Positions 60,301-64,000 of a stretch of DNA of 64,000 bases are shown one piece after another. The translations under genes and the position numbers were made by a program. This stretch comes from Isoetes taiwanensis (lineage: Eukaryota > Streptophyta > Lycopodiopsida > Isoetales > Isoetaceae). Within the stretch, counting starts at the first letter, position 1; every line of letters begins with the position of its first letter. The notes under the pieces are model-generated. The model was given only the letters and a program-made list of their open reading frames with translations, searched no databases and had not been told where the DNA came from. The stretch is taken from assembly GCA_021234155.1 (NCBI GenBank), contig JAJEKV010000008.1, positions 14,073,410 to 14,137,409 on the forward strand, written 5' to 3'.

Positions 60301-60582
60301 CCTGTTTATAGAAGATATTATAAGCCCAGCCTGCGCTAAACGCTAAGGCTTGGAGCAACTGGGCCTTTTTGGAGCAACTGCTTGCTTCAGAGCCTTGAAT
60401 CCGGTCCAGCAAAGGCAGGGCCTCCAATTGAATAAGAGCTTTTCGCGCTTCAGAAAAGGAACTCCCAAAGCCCCAAATAGAAACTCATGTACGAAATCAG
60501 GGGCAATCCAATCTGGCCGTTCATATTAAATTCTGGCATTTATGAGGAGTGGATCTAGTCAATAAAAAAATTTAATCCAAGT

Positions 60583-60674
60583 GGAAACCTCCCCAATTTT
60601 CCAATATGGAAACCTCCCCAAGCTTCCATGGAAAGTGAGGGAGGTTTCCATATAGGAAAATTGGGGAGGTTTCC
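60583..60674. repeat. 92-nt hairpin, 36-bp arms, one mismatch
   Basis: Arm 60583-60618 pairs with 60639-60674 at 35 of 36 positions around a 20-nt loop. Each arm is itself a near duplication: GGAAACCTCCC occurs twice per arm, about 25 bp apart. No flanking target duplication is obvious. It could be a small foldback element or a small-RNA precursor. Confidence 0.92.
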
Positions 60675-60679
60675 AATCT

Positions 60680-63392
60680 TGAGAACAAATTCATGTATAG
60701 ATAGTTTGATCGCCACGGGTAATGCAAAGGATTCTTGGTTTGGCTTCTTTTCCAATTGCATTAGCCTTATACTACAAAAACTTATTAATTGCGCCAAGGG
60801 CCGTGACATTCTCTTCCCCAACTTCGTCTATACATGCTAGAACATGAGTAATTTGAACGCATTTTTTGTTTCCTTGTGTTGATGCTGCCCTTACGCGATA
60901 GAAGAATATTGACCATAGCGACTGCGTTTAAAAGATGTTTTGCATTAAATCAATAGAATCTAAGTTAGAACATACAAAAATTGAACTATGTTTGAGCATG
61001 GGAATTCTAACCTCAGCCAGTTTAAGGAGCCCTATAAATACCCGCTCCATGGATAGATCTAAACTTAAGTCTTTAGGCCACTTGAAGCAAAATAGAAAGG
61101 CACTGCGTATTAATAGTCATCCTAAAGCCTATGATACTGACCCTCGAAGTAACACACATAATAGATTTTAAATTATTAAAATCATGCAGCATATTATGAG
61201 AGAGATTTAATGTACTGTGAATCATCTATTTATATACATATCATGAGAGAGATATAAAGTCTTGCCAATCATCCATTGATGTATTCTACCAGTTAGCCCT
61301 TACAACTTATCAATAGGAGTTTAGTGAGGAAATTCTCACCAAAAATATTTGCACTTTGTTTTTTGTGTTGAAGGCATGTTTTCCACTTGTCTAAATCTAG
61401 CAAGTTTTGATTGCATACACAAGTTTATGCTTTTATGGTTTATAAAGCTACGATTACTATTCTATGCTCTTTGAAGGATAAATATAAGCTGGAGTCCTGA
61501 TTGCGAGTACCACCAACCAGGCGCACAAAGGCAGAACCCAACTAGAAGAATCATGCCTTAAGCTCGAATGTCCGGTAGAATCTCACTGTAGCCAACAACT
61601 CTTATATACATTACCTACCTACCTATCTATGGTTGGGATGGTCGTGAATTCCTTTGAGACACTAAATTAAGCAACTAATGTAAATTAAACCCGTGCATAA
61701 AAAATTGAACCTTCATGTTGGTTTTGGAGGGAGGTTTAGCTTGGGGCCGAAGAATTAGGGCACATAACTAACAAGAAAAGAACTATTGGGGAAAAAAAAA
61801 GGCATATAGGATCGATCTAGGAATGCCCCAAACCACGAATTAAAAAAAAAATCCAGGGCTTAGGGTGCTTTTCCATGAGATTGGCGACCTGAAAATCTGG
61901 GTTCAGGTAAAACACCTGGGTGTTGAGAAATGCTTGGTGATTACTTTTGATTCAGGTCAAAAACCTGAGTCTTTGAGGTTGAGGTGCCCAAGGGAACCTG
62001 CACGCCTTGATCTGGACCTCAAGAAAACCTTGAGGTCGAAGACCCATGAGAAAGCACCCTTATTTAAGACAGGGAGGGAGGAACCACCAGGGGCTAGCCG
62101 CTACTACCGCTACGGCCGGAATGGCCTTCAGAGGACGGTCGTCAAATCAAACGTTACTTCCTTTTGCCACCTACAAATTTCCTTCCTGCCTTCCATTTTC
62201 CCATTCAATCCTTTCTCAATCCATTTTCCTCAGAGAAAACCCACTCTTTTGCCGATCAATCCATTTGGGCACATCGATTAATCCATTTTTTCAGCACCCA
62301 TCGGAGCTTTTCTTCCATCTTCCCAAATCCGTGTAATGCAGTGTTCCATTTCTGTTCTCCCGTATTTTCTTCCTTGAAAATTATAAAAAAATGACATGTG
62401 TGCATTCATTGATTGCAGGGCATTAATGTGTGTTCAGACGCATTTATGAGCATTTATGACGGATAAAAAACAAGGTCTGAAGGCGTGCCTATGTTCTTCA
62501 TCCGCAAGCAAGTTCTTCTGGCCTCAAATTTTATAGCAACCGGCATTTTAATCTCATTTGCATGCTTCGACGTCTGGCAGTGGTAGCGACGCCCAATTCG
62601 GCTTGGAGTTCTGTCTGGTGAACCCAGCCTGCTCCGAAAATAGGGAGGCAAATATATATACTTTCATAGGCATCAATCTCATAATCTGACTCAAGCTTGA
62701 AGCTTTCGTAATCATTCAAACCCCTTTCTATTTTCTCACCAAAGGCTGCAAAACCCACTTATATATTTCTTCGTGCCCGACAAAATCAGGATGCTCTGTC
62801 TCTGAGACACGAAAATGTTTAGCTGTACAATTTGTGTGCTTGTTATAATTTTATACCTGATCTTTTTTACAGTATGTTCCTGCAGAAAATTTTCCCCTGC
62901 TCCATCAATTATTACTTCGTCATCGTCCCAATCCTCTGTTGCATTTTCAAGCCATATTTCATCCGGCAAAATTATTATCTCTTTCTGAGACAACCCTGTG
63001 GATTGAATCAACATATGTCTGGATTTGCTCTTAATAATTCCATGGTAAACACGTCTCTGTACTGTTCGATTGGTGGATAATCAGTCGTCGTATTGTCAAT
63101 CCGTCTTCGCGTTACAAAATTCGGCCTTATTGGGAGACCTAGCACTTAGCTTTGCAAATCTAATAAATGGATCGATCATAGTAGAGTTTGATCGATTGTG
63201 TAGAATTCACAGAGTAAATCTGCAACCATATTGGCAAGGAAGATTAGTCCGGGAAATAATCTATTTGTAGGCTCTTATGTACTTGGAAGGCTGGGTTTTA
63301 AGTATATAGATTTTGAAGGCTCTGTAACGACCTCAGATTGAGTAAAGATCGACAAATACAGTGTGTCATTACCATTGAAATATGGTTTGCAG
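60680..63392. other. Intergenic DNA with small hairpins, no gene recognised
   Basis: Three consecutive stem-loops sit at 61904-62041: CAGGT-AAAAC-ACCTG, TCAGGT-CAAAA-ACCTGA and GACCTCAAG-AAAAC-CTTGAGGTC. On the minus strand 63010-62870 is open and reads LSQKEIIILPDEIWLENATE followed by acidic residues. 62758-62560 is open as well (minus). Both look exon-like, but I cannot assign a family. Confidence 0.4.
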
Positions 63393-63508
63393 GCACTGGT
63401 TTTGAACTAAGTGGAGCTGATAAGGAATATTTAAATGCACGTCGTATTGCTGTTTCTTCTTGCATTTTTGGAAAGTCGGATCAAGTTCATACGCCCAGAA
63501 GAAAACAG
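63393..63508 (+). pseudogene. Isolated exon of a DUF616 (TOD1/MUCI70-like) glycosyltransferase gene
   Basis: DUF616 proteins are Golgi type-II membrane proteins, putative hexosyltransferases. The exon is bounded by GGTTTGCAG (acceptor, 63392) and CAG|GTATTG (donor, 63508). It encodes GTGFELSGADKEYLNARRIA followed by VSSCIFGKSDQ and a PRRK end. Plant EMB2756-type DUF616 proteins, from memory, have GTGFDLxExDxxYM.C..AVSSCIFGxSDFLRRP at the start of the domain. The preceding (YCGFVxG) and following exons were not found in the flanks. It is therefore either part of a long-intron gene running off the window or a captured exon. Confidence 0.6.
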
Positions 63509-64000
63509 GTATTGCACTGCTTTTAACCTTTGCTATGGGTGCATGTGCTATAATATTTCTTCTTATAGTGGTTCTTTTGTGGTGGCATGGCTGTAAGAAG
63601 GCGGTTCTTTTCTATATTCTGCTATAGAGCTTTGCATCAGGAAAAAAAAATTCTGCTACAGAGCTTTGCATCAGGAAAAAAAAATTCTACATCCGCAATA
63701 GCTCCACAAATCAGGTACGGGTTCACACAGGTACGCTGGGAACCGGATTCTTTGTTTCTGTGTCTATTTTTTCTTCGGACAGGAGATCTTTCTTTCCTTC
63801 CTGGTTCTCCGTTAAACAGACCAGGCTGATCGAGAGCTTGCTTGCTCATTTCTGGGTCTGTTGCAAATCTCAACATGACGTCACTGCATCTATTAGGATC
63901 TAATATTGTTTGCACACACGTGTCACTACCAAAATGCTTCAAACAAAATAGAACCAAATAAATAACTCCAAACAGAAAATGAAACTGAATTATATATGAG
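63509..64000. other. End of window, short tandem duplication
   Basis: CTGCTATAGAGCTTTGCATC plus a run of A is repeated twice at 63619-63690 (period about 35 bp). No coding region was recognised. Confidence 0.5.

Noticed and set aside
61865-62394. Overlapping open frames in a CT-rich stretch
   Set aside because: Frames overlap on the same strand with Ser/Pro/Phe-rich composition from pyrimidine-rich DNA; no domain seen.

Overview
This is nuclear DNA of a land plant. The evidence is a complete, 12-exon, plant-type cytosolic prolyl-tRNA synthetase gene, a relic of a plant organellar mTERF gene, an exon of the plant DUF616 glycosyltransferase family, and several classes of plant transposon (Copia, CACTA/TNP2, plant LINEs, a Mutator-like MITE). 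The dense, old, nested transposon debris and a DIRS-type tyrosine-recombinase retrotransposon would suit a large-genome non-seed plant such as a fern or lycophyte, but the species cannot be fixed from the sequence. The ProRS gene is open and correctly spliced over 12 exons. The many frameshifts and stops elsewhere are therefore probably real decay and not base-calling noise.

Layout. 0.5-2.1 kb: mTERF (BSM/RUG2-like) pseudogene. 3.2-4.75 kb: minus-strand LINE 3' relic. 7.5-8.1 kb: decayed proline-rich secreted protein. 8.2-8.85 kb: minisatellite with a unit of about 20 bp. 8.89-12.57 kb: three head-to-tail copies of a repeat of about 805 bp plus one inverted copy. 13.2-14.5 kb: three further tandem-repeat arrays. 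14.5-16.8 kb: minus-strand LINE. 18.25-18.7 and 29.28-30.06 kb: plus-strand RT fragments of another LINE type. 20.1-25.5 kb: a degenerate DIRS-like element, coding on the minus strand (RT, RNase H, tyrosine recombinase) between inverted terminal repeats, with an extra direct copy of the terminal repeat abutting its left end.

30.9-33.4 kb is the one clearly functional gene, cytosolic ProRS. 34.3-40.9 and 46.9-53.4 kb are two copies of a block of about 6.5 kb carrying a minus-strand CACTA (TNP2) transposase gene and a LINE tail. A third partial copy lies at 42.1-42.6 kb. A Copia element (43.58-46.89 kb) is cut inside its reverse transcriptase exactly where the second block begins. 57.5-58.4 kb holds a foldback sequence of about 104 bp and a 690-bp MITE with a 9-bp target duplication. 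58.6-59.6 kb (minus) holds a protein-kinase C-lobe joined to a GH18 chitinase-like domain, broken by a frameshift. 60.58-60.67 kb is a near-perfect 92-nt hairpin. 63.39-63.51 kb is an isolated DUF616 exon.

No operon logic applies. The genes are isolated remnants or single units in a repeat-filled landscape. I saw no convincing tRNA, rRNA or CRISPR.
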